Assembly (NCBI GenBank): GCA_008360955.1
Contig: LUCM01000553.1
Location: forward strand, 149,826-213,825
Direction of reading: 5' to 3'
Length of the DNA stretch: 64,000 nucleotides
Source: Fasciolopsis buskii
Lineage: Eukaryota > Platyhelminthes > Trematoda > Plagiorchiida > Fasciolidae
Part shown: positions 14,101 to 29,100 of the stretch, piece by piece
How positions within the stretch are numbered: position 1 is the first letter of the stretch
How the letters are laid out: every line of letters starts with the position of its first letter
Program-made: the position numbers and the translations under genes
Notes under the pieces: generated by a model
The model's database searches: none
Told to the model about the DNA's origin: nothing
What the model saw: only the letters and a program-made list of their open reading frames with translations

Positions 14101-17100
14101 ATATAAAAACGACTGCTGCAATCAGCTTAAACGATTCTGCTTTCGTCAGAGTAGATTTAAATAATCGCTTCAAGTGCCCAAAAATTCACTTCACCAGAAA
14201 AGTACTGTGAGACTTGCACAAACCCAATTTCTGCCATTATGAAGACCTGGAAATTCATTTGCCCTATACATTTGACAAAAAATGAGTTCGAAAATGAGAT
14301 GTTTGAATAATGGTGGACTGCAATCGATAACATTAGAAAAAACAATATGGAAGCCTAGGTGTCTTGCTGAATTGGTCTTAGTTATTTAATGTGTCACGCA
14401 AGTGAAAACGATGGATATGACAGAAATTTTGCTGGGTTCGAATAACCATGGAAGGGGCATGCGCTTCGTTACTCTATGTCAAAATTATGTCAAAACTACT
14501 AGAAAATTCCACATGAATGGCTTCCTTGGATCTCGTTGTCATCGGTTTTAAACGTTTACGTTTTATATGTCCGTTTCTGCTCGACAGTACGGTGGTTTAC
14601 GCTGTTTTCTTACGCCTCACCCAACGCCAATTTTTGGTAGACCTACAGTTCTTTCAGCGGATTCCGAATATAATTCGAATAATCCCAATTACCTTTTAGA
14701 ATTGATGCCAAAATTAATTTAGTTGTTTCAAGATGATGTCTCCATGAAGGCCAAGTAAAGAAGGCCACTTACTGCCTACGATTTCGTATTTTGATAAGGC
14801 AGCCAGAGTAACAAGATTACCGTGAACTTAACAAATGTTTATTTACCTACTTCGACTGTCTTTGGGTCGCTTATTTTGAAAAAACCGAAACAATTCGTAA
14901 GTTTCAGTCCACCTCACACATTGCAATCGGCGCAACTCAAATGATGGGCAATCAGCTTCATCTGAGTCATCTATGCAACCCTAAACAGGGTGGATAGGAA
15001 AAACGGAAAGCAGGTATTTGCTCTCTGATGCCGACAATATTGTTCCTACTGTTTTCTGTTAACGTAGAACTTGAATTCAACCTGAGAGACCAACCAAAAG
15101 TAGACATCACGTTATGGGGTCCTAACGGTGACCTCTGGTTGATCTGAAAAGTACTCCATGATAACGACCATGCTATTGAAGTTAGCGCTTCTTTAGGCTT
15201 CTAAATTTACTAACCTTTATATCATTGACTGAAAGAAAATTGCCTATCAGTGGGTAAGTTTCATGCTAAATTTGATATCTAACACGTCGACTATGAGTCA
15301 CGAAAAGACGCAACGGTGGCACAAGGAACAATCTTGAAGGTGAGATAAACGGCCTTATCGCAGGCTCACCTACCAAGAGAATAGAATGAACACCCTGTTA
15401 AAGTGGTCAAGATACATGCTAAGTCAAGTCAATGTTTTATCAAGTGTTCAAGCCAACAAATGCTCTACTTTGCTTATTCTTGTGGTCCACAGTCATCGCC
15501 TCGATGAGAAATTACTTGCAAAGTTCACCTTGTGCACTGCTTATTCTTATCTTCTCCAATTTACTTTACTTTCTTGACTCACAGGCTTTTGAACTTCACT
15601 CTGGACTTGCAAAACTCAAATCATTTACTTTCCTCACTGCCTAGTTTTCGCCTCCCACTTAATCCAACTACTCTTAATTCTTTAAGCATCGCCCGAAACT
15701 CGTCGCATCTGCTAACTTATTATCTGCATGGATACATAGAACAGCCGGCCTTCAGCCGTCAGGGATTTCTAGGCTTCATGCTACCTAGTTCAGACCCAAC
15801 AGAAATGCTTCTCGCGTTTTCCAGCGACCGTTGCCAAAAGTTGCTTGTTTCGTTAAAGAATGTCAAAGTACCTCATGAAATTTGGTGCAAGCCCACAGTC
15901 ATCGCACATTGTTAATTGGAGAACTACCAAAAACTAGAAAATACTTCATGGAAAATTAATCCGAAAACTTATGCAGCACTGCACAAGTTAGACAGTTGCT
16001 CACTGGGGACAGAAATTGTTTTGCATTTCCTTACTGATTTTAAATGCTTTAATGTACGCCCATTGGAAATTTGGCAGATGTATAGAACATTCTACCCTGT
16101 TGTAAATGCAGTCTGCTCGGTTCAGCTTTGAACTGAATTGAAATGAATTGTTTCACCTTGACGATTTTTCTCGCTTGCGCGCCGCTAAACCCTTGCACTA
16201 TTAAACGAGAGGAGTAGGTTGGTTAGTTATTTCAGAGACACTTGCTGTTATGTTTGAAAGCCCGGACCTTCATATTAGTAATCCCATCATCCTGTATGAG
16301 TCCAAATGAGCAGCCGCAGTTCATCATTTATCGTGAATTTTTTTTCATGCTCTGTCGTAACAATAATAGATTTGCGTACCCTTTTTCGTGATGTTTTCAT
16401 CCTGCCTTTACGAATCCTTATGAGTTGTCTATGGTGATATTAACCGGTCTGATAATGAATCACTAGAATTTTAAGGCTTTAGAAGTATTGCTGGCCCTCC
16501 AATTAGTACTATCGCCAGCTTGAACTTTCACAACCAACCCGGAATGTAATGAAGACAAATATGGCTTTATGCCCTCAGGTGACTCCCCTATAGCGCCCGG
16601 TCTTAGTGTTCACGGACCACGTTCCCTCCACTACACTCACTCATACATTCAAGCACACCGTTAGACGATCTTCCCTGGAGAGACCCGACCACATTGCCTT
16701 TCCGATCTCGTTCACTGTTGAAAAACTGCGCAGTGGTAACATGTTCAATGAATGCCATCAGCAGAGGCGCAGTGTTCGCAAAGAGTACTAGAAGTTAACC
16801 CATGATTGACCAAGCAGACCTAAATTTTTCCTATCGCAATGGCCCCGGTATGTTGTTTTTCAAGCCAACGTGTTGTTGAATATCTTGATACCACGCATGG
16901 CATCTCGTTGACACCGTATTTTCTAAGTGACTGCACCTGACTCGTCTTTAATTCATTCGCTATTCAAAGACTATTCTAGGTCGCACATTTGATTAAACAT
17001 TCTTGTTTCCTGCCGTGAAATCCCTTGCATCAAGTTATCGTTCTGACTAAAAATTACGATTTCAAAGCAAATTACTAGCAGTGAGTAGTTGAACCAATTT

Positions 17101-20100
17101 CGAATGGGTAGATTTCTCGTCCGGAAATGCAGTCGAAACGACACGATGCAAATAACACTCGCTTACCACGAACACTGAGCTCATGTTGCCATGGTGGGAC
17201 CAGTCGAAATTGGACAAACTGGGCTGTTTTATTCACTGGCCCAGTTTCAAACGAGAGTTCTAGGTGGGTTTTTGGCCCATCATTTGAATCCAGTTCTCCG
17301 GGTCGACTGAAGAACAGATAACATCGCTTGACAGAACCGATCCAGTCCCCACCATGTTCTAATTCGAATTTGGCATCCAAACCACGGAATTTGTTGACAT
17401 ACAAAGCCGCCTCTGTTGGCCATATATCTGATGAATTGTCGGCCAGTACAATTTTGCTGGTTGCTCTAATCCCAAGAAGAGTATCCACGTAGTCCGGCGT
17501 TTGTGATATTAAAGTTATCTGTGGACTGTTGATACTGCTTGATATTACTGATTCATCCAAAATGGCATAATTATCATACCTGCAACCGGTGGGATCAAAG
17601 TATTCCGTCAATTTCAATCCAGCATTATAAAGTGCAGTTGCTTGGGTGAATAAACCTACATGTACTTCAATTCGAAAGATTCAAAAGTTGACTGTCAAAT
17701 GTATAAAATTAGCAGTCATTAGTAAAATTTCGTCAAATATGAAAGGTTAAAAGTAATTCAGGCCATCAAAACCAGTACTCATTTCTTGAGGATTTTTCGT
17801 GAGTTTCGTTGCACTTATCCAGCTCCAGTTAGAACTTTCAGCACTCCGGAAAAACTTCGACAAGTATGGTGCTTTTACTGGTCTGCAATAGACGATCTGC
17901 GCCAAAACGTGCATAAAATTGTAATCGCTTTTGGCACTATTGTTTTGTTCAGGTTAATGCATACAACTTTAAATGTGTATCACTGGGAACATACCACAAA
18001 AAATATTATGATCTCATTTTCAAGCAAAACTCATTTATACCGGATCTTTTCGAACCAAACTGCCTATTTTCTTAGGAGACTAGAGACGAAAAACATAGCC
18101 AAAAGATTTACTATTGGCCAGCGTGTGGTAGCACTCAGGACAACGGGAAATCGTAGACTGTCAAAATCTCAGTTATTGCAGATTGGAGCCATTAGCCAAC
18201 ACATTCCAGTGTTTGGCTACGTGACCGAACAGTCGTTGGCTAGATTAACCACATCCTTGCATATTGCACAGTCCAGAACTGATTGACACTGAAGTGTTAC
18301 AACCGGTTTCCCACTTCGTCTACTACATAAGTCAGAATGTAGCTAATGCCAAAATTTAGATTCGTAGGTCTCCTTTCCGGTGGGACATGTTCAATGCTGT
18401 ATTCACCCTTGATTTCCCGGTTAAAGGCACGTGAGCAGAACGACATTTATGAATTTGTATCGACTGTCCGATTTCAGAGCAAAGTTAACGTCGCAACGAA
18501 GGCTACTGACTGCTGTGCAAAATGCTCTAAAATAATTGAAAAATTATAAAATATCCGTCAGTTACCCAGTTACCTCCTTAAAAAGGTTAATTCATATCTC
18601 AGTAAAGTCATATTATTAACAAAAGGTTTTGCCGTTGGGTAATAACAAAGTCATTTGGATCATATGTATCACTTTAGACATATTCTAGCGGAGACGATTT
18701 TCTGTATTCAGTGTGACTAAAAGAGAGAAGTTGATAAGTCGTATCTGAACGTGTTATCTCTCGCTGTTCTGAGGGATGGTTTCATAATCTGCACTGGCAC
18801 ATTGGACTTCTAAATATCAGGTATATCTATCATAAACCATCCACGGACGCAATGTTCTCAAAATTAATACCATTCAGAGCTCAAAGCTTAACTCGGAAAC
18901 GGAAGCCCTGTCAGGTTTGCCAAGATGAAAAGAAATATGTTGTCATTTTTGTGACAGGTTGTAAAAGGAAATCGTGGTATCATTTACAGAACTCACAGAA
19001 AAGTAAATTTGCAAATATGCCAGAGGACGTCGGGGTTGCTAATTAAATACTAACTGTTTGTGCAATGAACTGATTCTCATATAAAACAATCCGTGGAAAA
19101 GCTGATCTATTTGGGGTCAATAGCTATATAAATCTGTCTGGCAAGTGATTGCAGAATCTCAGTAAACTTAAACTTTTTCGGCACAGAGATGCAGACCAAG
19201 TGGATAAACGCTGATTTAAGTTCGGAATAAAAGGACCTCGCGCGAATTCTTTGGGAAATGGAGTGATGTTATCAAAACGTTTCTTAAACGAACACAATGC
19301 GGACTGTGCTTTCCATCTTTCAGCAAGCTTTGAGCGAGGCGAATAAATAGCGGCAAACAATCCCTTTAAATTGGTTGTCAAGTCAGTTATTGCAAGCCAG
19401 TATTAATTATTGCCATTAATGTGACGGGTGGATATTATTCCTTCGGCGTTGTTGGGATATATTCTCTTGGATGCAAGATACTCATACCTAAAGCGGGCTT
19501 TTCATCATTATAGCCATCGAAAATAGAAGAATATTTTGCTTCTACCGACGGCGCTGTCATCAACGATAAAGTCAAAGTTTGAAACGAAAATGAAAACATG
19601 ACAATTTTGACTAGATCCTGAAGTCCACCGTAATACCAATTGAACCGGCAACCAAAATGGAAAAGCAATATATGAGCTTTGGACCTTATTAAAAGAATTT
19701 TGTTACTTCTGCTACCCCGACATTTTCAAATGGACATCCAAAATGATGATTTTATTTATAAAATTATTGTTACTTCAATTTTCGTGGAGCAGAAATTCTC
19801 CAAAATTCATTGCTAAGCACCTACCTACCTTGTTCGCCACGTTCAGTCATCCGTTAATTAGGTTCTCGGAACGTTTTGCATCCGAACCAAAGTGATACCC
19901 TTAATTGATTGAAGAAATTTAGTTTGACATACAATGGCAGATGATGATCACATGGACTCTAAACGGATTTTAATTATCCTAATAGCTCATCTCTTTTTTA
20001 CATTATTGGGTAATAACCGAAGTCCTTCCTGCCAATTTCTGGACTACTCCATGGCTAAGGAGGTGGACCAATTGTGATAGGGGTAGTTGTATTCTTCAGC

Positions 20101-23100
20101 ATTTGTTTCGCGTTGTATTTTTTAATGACATAAATAAGCATCGAGTGAACAGTTAAAAAGCCACCATTAGTTACTGGCAGCACCATTCCACTGCGCAAGA
20201 TTTTGAATTCTGACCTATCTGCGCGCGTTTTATTGCACACTAGCGTATTGCTGTTCGAATCCCACAGTCCAATACCACTCGAAAAATCTCTTAATGGTAT
20301 TCAGCTTCAAGACTGGAGACTTTCAGACTGGCAATAAGTAAATCGGCAGTGCCCTTGGCTTGTCTTAGCAACCGTCCATGTCCCTAAAAGTGTGGATACA
20401 TGACTGACAGTCCTTACGTATTAAGGCAATTCATCTAAAACCGGTCATTCTAAAATTTAATCACCGTTTTTCCAGATAAAATCAAAATATGTTGCTGTCG
20501 TTGATCAGCAACAAAACAAGCATTTTTAACCGAGACACATCAGAGCGAGGTGTTGCGGAAGTGATCATAGCAATTTGTTCGGTATTAAGAACGCGCGATA
20601 GTGTAAAAGGCTGGGTTTCAATGTGCCATTGCAAGAAACGAATTAAATCGCTCTTAATTTGGACCAGAAAAATATTTTCAGAAGACTGTAAAAAGACTTA
20701 GTAAAGCCGGCAGGTCCGTTTGTTCAAACAAAGCATGAAAATCAAAATGTTTTCCCACCAAATATTGACTGATGTACTTTCTGTTCCGGGGGTACAAAAA
20801 CTTATATAAGACTAGAAGGCAAACGTGGTAATAAAATCCGGCTAATTTGTTGAGATGTTTGCTGTGGAATTTTGCATGGACTCCAAGAAAACATGATACC
20901 ACTATAGCCTTAGTTGGCCGTATTCTGCTTCATGTTTCTTTCTACACAGAGCAACAAATGATTAAGCGAAAGGGGAATATAGTGAAGTGTGTAAAAATTT
21001 ACGAAATCCTTCCGCACTGGTAGCCAAAATTTTGGGATCGAATTGCAAACCGAATCACTTGTAATGCCTATCCGCGGCTTGCACTCACACAGACATTATG
21101 CGTGCAACTGATTGTCTGTTCACAAGTGGGCAACCGTTGAATGAGTGTTATTCGGCTCACGCATCAGACTGTGAAAAAGGCTATTAGATTGACGAATCGA
21201 TATGGCAATACAGACCAACAGTGAAATCCAGAGGAAGACGATGTTTGAGAAACTATTCGTGTAGAGTTCTTGGTCTTTCAAAGATGTTACGCTTGAAAAA
21301 ATGGCGCACGGAAGATTGTCCGGGCTTTACCAATAAAACAGTTCGCATTTCAATTACGGTCCAGTGATACAAAAGCAATTCAAAGACAGTTCCCGATTCT
21401 ACAGCCTCTTGTGCTCATTTACGTGCGTGTTTGCGCAGGATAATTAACATGGCCCACATTATGAGGCGCTTGCAGGAACTGTCTGAGATATCCACTCTGT
21501 ATGTTCGAGCACTAGGGGAATAGAATCACTCAGTTGAGGTGTGTGTCGAAGACAGCAGAGACTAATCACCTCGTAAAGGTGACATGATTTCTGTATCCCG
21601 CATGAGATTCGAAGCCAGAAATCTACGGCAGACATGTGGTGAGCTTAACCAACTTTGTCAGGGTCCGTCTTCACCTTCTCCCTGTGCTAAATAACAAATC
21701 ACTTTCATTGTTTAGTTCCACTGGACCAATTGCTTACTCATAGCAGATTTAAAAGCGAATAACAATTAACAAGTTCATCCGATTTAGTGTTGAGCGTAGG
21801 CCAACGGTAACATCACCACCGACTCTTTTCCAACATACTTAATAGTCTAACTGGTCTAATATCCTAAACTTATCCTAATCTATTGTAGTGTATTAGCATG
21901 AGTACGGAAAGCTGAATAAAGCTGGTTCTTCATACTTCGTTAACTGAACGTGCTTAGGAAAAATTGCTAGACGGCTAAGGTATTCTTACCGTTGTTACAC
22001 CCGGTAGTGGATTCAGCAAAAAACTCATTGATCACTGTAAAACACTGAAGAAAGAAGCTGTGAACAGGATGTTCATTTTTTCTAGATCAGATGGGAATAA
22101 TTCCACTGTCCGGAAAAAGCCCATTATCTTATCGAGAAAACAAACGAGGAAAAGAAGATTTCCGAATTTGCCTTTGAAATCTATAAGAAGTGAAATCAGG
22201 CATTAGAGAATAACTGCAGAGATTTCATCGGTATCTCTGTGTGTGTGTGCAGGTACGGTGATTTCTGCCATGGTGAGTGAAGGGCATATACCAAACGTTT
22301 TGTGGGTCAAAGGCTTCCCTTATTCAGTGTCCTTAATGTTCTTTTTCGCTCGACTGTGTTTACGGGCCACCTACTGTTTGTGGTTGAAAGAAAAGGCAAA
22401 TGATTGCGGTGTGTCATTTTGTTGGATAAGTTATTGGGAGCTTCTCAGTTCTTGCAAATATTACGGCGTTCGGCTTACGATCGTCTGTGCGGATGCGCAT
22501 TCCAGTTCGATTTTGGAGAACATGCAATGTTGAAGAGTATTACCATGTGTGAAACGGTTGTACAATGCTGCCATGGTTTCTCAAACATGAGTTTGGATTT
22601 GACGTCGCATGACAAATCCGTTGATAATCTCATCATAATGCATCATACCATATTCACTGCTTATTTGGCTTCTGTAAAATAACCTGTTAACATATCAGGA
22701 CGGTTTTGTGGGTTTTCTCTGGCGTGACCAAGGGTAGAAATTTAATCCCAGACGTAATCATCTGATGCTTACTGAAGATCAGTCACGTGGTGAAAGTGAC
22801 AGAATCTTTTGCATCCTCATCTAAGTCCTTATACACGGTCTCACGTAGACTACCTTTAAGACTTTTGTGATTTCGTATCCTGATTGCGGTAACCGGAACT
22901 ATTATTCTTCTCCATACACACACACACACACTTACAAAACCATACAACCATAAGCTCACAAAAATAATCTGTCTGTACACCTATCCCTCCCAGGTCTACC
23001 CACCACCATGCGACCATTTGATCAGGTATTTCATTAACTGACTGATCATGTGATAATACATTCATACCCAGTCCGTATAAATCTCCACCTAAAGGATCGT

Positions 23101-26100
23101 AAAACCTCTAATTCACAACAACCGAGCCTCACGTTGCAATTTATTATCACCATGTTATATTTGAATGAAACGAAATTGAAAACGAGCTTCTTCCCCAGTA
23201 TCTCTGAATTGCACAGCGGATTTTTCCAACAACTCCATTTCTTTCTAAATTTTTGATAAGAATGTACCATGGATGTATCATATTCAGCTGAAAATGATAA
23301 ACGTACTTATAATTGAAGGCCAACTGTTCGTTGCCCCAGTTTTGCAGATAAATCTGTCCCCCTTTTTTATCTCTTTGACTAGCGTAATGAAGTAGACCGT
23401 GGACATTTCCGTCAAGGGACATTGACCACCATTGGTTGGTAGTGGACCGATGTTGAAATCCGAAGATTTTCAACTGTGTCCCCAAAGACAGGCACGAACT
23501 GTTTGGTAAGGTACATGGAAGAGAAATAGCGCATATAAGATAAACATAATAATAACAATAGTAAATCGACAAACCCTTGACGACCTTTTGAATAAAATGA
23601 CCAATAAATAGCCTTTTGTCACGATACTGTGGAACGGGATTCAATTAGGGAAAATTATTTTCTTTCATTAATCCCATTTGTTGAAATGACAAAAAACGTA
23701 GATAGCAATTCAGACTTCGTTTTGCATTAACGAGCTTGATTACAAGTCAGGAGTGCACGCCTTGAGAAAAACTACACACGGTAGTCGAAACGTTGGAACA
23801 TTACATCTACAAAAACCCTGTTATTAACATTATATTATTCACAATTAAAACCAATACATGACGCATCGATTTTTCAACGCACTTCTTAAGCTATTTGGTC
23901 CTGATATGAACAAGTGATGTTTCAACCTTTTTAGTATACCGGCGAGCAGAATCAGAATCGTCCAAATGTTTCAGTATTCCTGTAGGCTATGCAGAGATTG
24001 CAAATAACAAATAGACGATGGGTGTTGGGAAGCAAACTCCTCCTGACGTAGTAGACAAATGACACCCCATGGTGAAAAAAAACGAATTTGAACATTTTTC
24101 TAGCGGGAATCTTAATGATAGCAACAGGTTGCAGCTTGGCCAAAGCTATTTTGTATACCATACCGTGAGACTTGAAAGTAAAACAGTTGCTCGGAACCAA
24201 CAAAATATTCAGACAGAAAAATGGAATCTTCCGTGTTGACCCCAGTAACTACTGTTTTCCCAGTGTCACGTCTATGGCAAACGCTACAACGCATGCAAGA
24301 CCGACGTTGGATAATTCCTTAACATCACGGCCTTCGGTATTAAATATCATCGGCATTGTATTTCCCAAAATGGTAACCTGGACGTGAGCGCCTTCCAATT
24401 GGGGGCTGATAAACACAGTCAGGCAGTCAAGTGGCAAATAAAAGCAACTTATTAAATCACATACCTGGAAGTCCAGTTAACTCTAACTTCACCCGGAGCA
24501 AATGTTATCTGGTTTTGATTACTTTTACGCCAAGTTTTCAAAACCAAATATTTTATCTCCATCGGGAACCCCCCAGTGGTTGGTACGAACAGACTTGAGT
24601 CAATTAGAACTTTGTTGCTCACAAGAAATTTTGATTGGATCGGGCCATTTCCCGAGGTTTTTGGTGACGTAATCCAATCGTAGACAAATTTCTTTAGATC
24701 TTTGATGTACCATTGATCCTGAGCTCCCAATCGCACGAAAGCCGTTGTCATTTTTTCCTTTCTCGTATACTTTCGTATCTGTGGTTTTCAAAGTAGACAA
24801 CGTGGGTTGACTTTTATTGTCGCCTGATTCAAATTACTTGTTTAGATGTAGTATAATGTCATTAAAGCTGTGAAGGACAAAAGCGTCTCACATTCTTCTG
24901 TCATAACATAGTGGCATGGCTTCAAACGGCGACAAGGCTCACCAAACGTTTGACGCCGCCACTGTTAAAGATTGTACCTACTATGGATGGAGATGACAAA
25001 GACCGGACAGTAAAGACAGATAAATTTACTGTATAAACCAAAAAAGGCCTGCAGTTATTCCTCTCTCCTAAGTGCTCAGAATTGTTAAGTAAGAACATGT
25101 ATTTAAAATTCGCATCAAGCACATTGCTGACCTTTATCCCGCTTGTAACCTTCAGTGGTCATTGTCCGAACATCGGATTACAATTGTGCTTACTCATTAT
25201 CAAGAAAATAAATCCCAATCAATCTAGTCTGTTCGGGTCACTATTTCAAAACAAATCTTTTAGAGTTAAGGAGATAGAACAAGATGCAATCAAGTATTAC
25301 TATGGACATTTCTTTGAGCATGTTACGGTGTTTGCTTTACTGATTGTGCACATTTCAGTTTCACGGCAAACAAAGCCTCTAAGTACACCAAGTGTAAAAA
25401 ACAATTACGGATCCCCAAATTATGTAAGGCTGAAATATTTTCCGAGTCTACTTGGAAAGACAAATTTTTTTCTAATTATTGTTTTCGGCTTGAGATAATT
25501 GCTCGCCAACCATTGGGATAATGTTTCGTATCGGGTATAAAATAATGTGTCACTATTTGGGGCCGGACCTTTGTCCAAAGTGATAACGACTATTGCAAAT
25601 CGGTCGAAAATATCGTTTCTATTCTAAAAGGGAATTAATATTCAGGTGTTTTAAAGAGTTTTCATCTAGTCGCTCTTGCTTTCGATACATCGAAAAAGAT
25701 TCGGAACACTGTTTTTAAACGCTTGCGACCGTAGTTAGCTGCGCCCAATTTATTTGCCGAGCAATCCTGTCAACAGCTTTTTAAAAGACAAATAACAACC
25801 TGATTAGTACTCCCCTTGACTATTTTCCTACTTTGGATTTAATTCCTGTCCTTCGTTTGCTAAAGAAAAGAATCAGGTGGATGTCCGCAGTAACAGATTG
25901 TTTAGCTAGCCTACTACTCCACTGAACGAAAGCATTGCCCAATTATAAAGAGGACGTTCTTTGAGCCCCCACCCAACAAATCTAGACTATTGCAACGTTT
26001 TGATCGCTGATAGTTATATTTTATCGGCATTAGCGACCATACTGACAACTCACCGACCGCAGTACTACAATATATACATGACATCCTTTTGTGCTGATAC

Positions 26101-29100
26101 ATCATCGACAATGCTGATTCCAAAACACTGACAAACGTTTCCAAGCATCACATTTTTTTGGCGTTTCCAATTTCCTTTGAGACCAATCTATACACTGAAA
26201 TAGCAGTAATACCTTGTCTTGAAATTCTTTTTTACTGGACGATCCAGCTGTTCAAAACGGCTAACCTTCTAGAATTGACTGTAAATATTTAGGAGTCACT
26301 GTTAACAGAATCTCCGGTTGTTTTGTTTCGTATACACTTGTGTACTTGTGGATTGCTATTTTACAATTGTTACGATTGTTACCTGCAATTTCTACAAATA
26401 CTCCTCTCTTGTTAACTTGTAATATTCAGTGGCCTTCAAAAATAAGAATTCAAAATATTGCTTCCTGATCTCGTGATAGTCAGTCCCAATAAGAAAACAA
26501 TCTGTAAGCATATTGGCAATCACATTGAAACGTGTACACTGTTAACTCACAATGTACACCTAAGGAAAATTGATTCTCTGAACTCAGACATGCCCGTTTG
26601 CCACATCTTTCCAAAGATTCCTCTAACTTTTCCGCATATCCCCCGCTCATTAATCTACTGTGTTGTCTCCTATTCAGCTAGCATGCCTACGTCGAAAGGC
26701 AATCTACTAACTGGGCTGTGCATTGATTTTGTTGCTTGGTATCGCTTCCCCTCGGAGTTTTCCATTCATCGTTTTTATCTATTGGTTGCTTTTTCATTTC
26801 TTTCCTAATTTCTGTGGTATTTCTTGAATGTACTTCAATCAAATGCAGATAGAAACATAAAGCAAACTGCGATGTGCTGTGATACGGAATAGAAAAAAAC
26901 AGTTTCCGGAAATGAGTATGTTTGTTTAATGAGGATTTCGGTGGACTGTGATAAATAACAAACCCTGAAATGGGATTTTGAACACCGGCACATTCGATTC
27001 TTTGCTACCCTAATCATTCCTACTCATCCACGTGTTATGTGCTGTTCTCGTGGAGCGACCAGTCTAACCACTGGTTCGATGCTTACAAATAAGACGTTTA
27101 CAAAACTGGAATTTTTAAAAAATTTGGTCCGAATTCTCCAACTTCAAGAGTCCAACTGGGCGAAGTTTCTCAATCTGATTACCGGTGTGATCATGTTCTT
27201 TAACAATTTTTGGTATCTTTCAGATGCCGAGGCACCGAGCCCGGAAAATTTTGGCCGAAAAATGGAAATCTTTATCTTTTATTTTATACTTTATTGATGA
27301 AATAACCGTATTTCATTTTGCTAGAAAGGGCCGTGGTCTACAGAGAGCTGCCGAGTGGGATAGTTGATTGGTGGTGGTGAGACTCGGACCCACACACCTC
27401 ACTTCCAAAAGCCACGACCTACTCCACTTGCCAACCGCCGGGGTGCATATAGGTGTGAATACACACAACACTAATGTAGATATCTCTAAAATTCACCAAC
27501 CCAGTTTCGGACATGAAGGAAGAAAAAAGCGCCGGGTTACCACAGCAAAATTAGAGTTGGTGATAACCTCGGATAACAGCTTGCTGTTGACCATTGAGGT
27601 AAAGTAGTAGAACACCTGGCAAACATACGCAGCCATTATTAAGATGTTCTCAGTAGCACAAACCAATAACGACTGACCTGGCATTTTACCGATGATATGT
27701 GCAGCACTCAGATCATCCGGATAGCCTTGTTGCCCCGTTATTCCATTTTTAACTGTCCCTTGTACTTTACCATATTTCGTGCTTGTTGTGGAACGTTGAA
27801 CTTACCGAAAGGAATTTAATCAAGCCAACCAAGCCTAATCGAATCTGGTTGGCCGTCAAATCGATTAGCTACATGTGACCAACTGGTCGCTTCAATGAGC
27901 TCATTCTTCATTACTGGCTGTTTAAAATGAACAGTGAAAAATAGGTAATGTAAAATCTAGCTTGGACAAAACTGTCCCCTTAGGATAGCGACTCTTCCAG
28001 CAATCCGCCATGATATTTTCTTGTCTCTTTTGGCAAGCGCCGTGTAGTTTTCATTCATCTTGTTTCGTATAAATCAAAAAACAAACTATTATTTGTGACA
28101 TTAGGAAAGAATAAATGCAAAATTATACCCCTTTTTTAAGTGCTGTCCCCGGCAAAATTTTGGATAAACTGTAGTAAATTGCCTAATTTTGCCCATGCCA
28201 ATGACCGGAATGCTATCCCCAATTTCCTATGGGGAGAGCAAATAAACGTTTCGTTTCTCATTTTCATTAGCCAATTGATTGGGCATACTTTGGAAAACTG
28301 CTGATATGACTGCAGTAAATAGGGATGCATCGCTTGTGGAAAAACAAACTATTTATGCTCACACAAAGACATCGTCTGTTCTGATGCCAATGGGGAATAC
28401 GTTTGCAACATATGGATTGAACATACACACACAACACAGCAGTGAATAAAACAATCTCAAATTAAAATTTTGTGATTATCAGCCTTGAGGACAAGTGGGT
28501 GAGTAATATTCAACTGCCTCATAAAGGAAAGTCTACAGCAGAACAAGTTTTTAGACGCGGTTTGATCTGTTAAGAATAATCGAGTTTAAAACTGCCGATT
28601 CCACCACTGGTCCGCAAAACGGTGGTTAGTTCCTTCCACTCATTGCATATGACTAATAATTTCTTCCTTTCTGGAATTAGTCAAGAGAACCTAAAACCAT
28701 GAGCTGAAAACTGGACATGAAATGGAGGTCAAATAATTGTTCACATTTGTATTCCGCGCTGAATTCTTTCGCCAGTGTGATTCCACTGGACCCTGCGGAA
28801 CCAGAAATCTTAGTCCACTACGCGCAAAACAAATAAATAAATTAAAAACAGATAAGTTCGAGTAGGACAATTTGGTGACGGTCTCCTTCCTGGCTCCGGC
28901 CTGAAATTCACACGAAGTCGTAAGACCTGAATCAAAGATTAACTTGGGATATCAGTAACCAATCAGATGCTAAATGCGCAGTTGCTAATTTTGTGACGAA
29001 GAAAGTAAAGGGTCCTCGAGGTAGCTTTACTTGATAGTTTCTCGATGAACAGCACCTGGATATTTTCGCTGCTGAACCTACATTGCCCATGCTCCATTAT

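Noticed and set aside
17786..18286. Plus-strand frame of 166 codons as a gene
   Set aside because: It begins at TTG, has no domain, no signal peptide and no codon pattern distinct from its surroundings. A frame this long can arise by chance in 64 kb.
20055..20280. Minus-strand protein-like frame as an LLTP exon
   Set aside because: Its possible acceptors lack pyrimidine tracts, and a more coherent exon chain (23.1, 22.0 and 19.5 kb) already satisfies all phases.
24112..24203. Minus-strand stretch SHGMVYKIALAKLQPVA as an LLTP exon
   Set aside because: It has a good acceptor, but joining it to the previous exon in the required phase gives a stop within a few codons. The exon at 23.3-23.5 kb fits instead.
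25082..25498. Plus-strand frame of 138 codons
   Set aside because: No recognisable family, AT-driven composition, and it lies in an LLTP intron without splice or promoter evidence.
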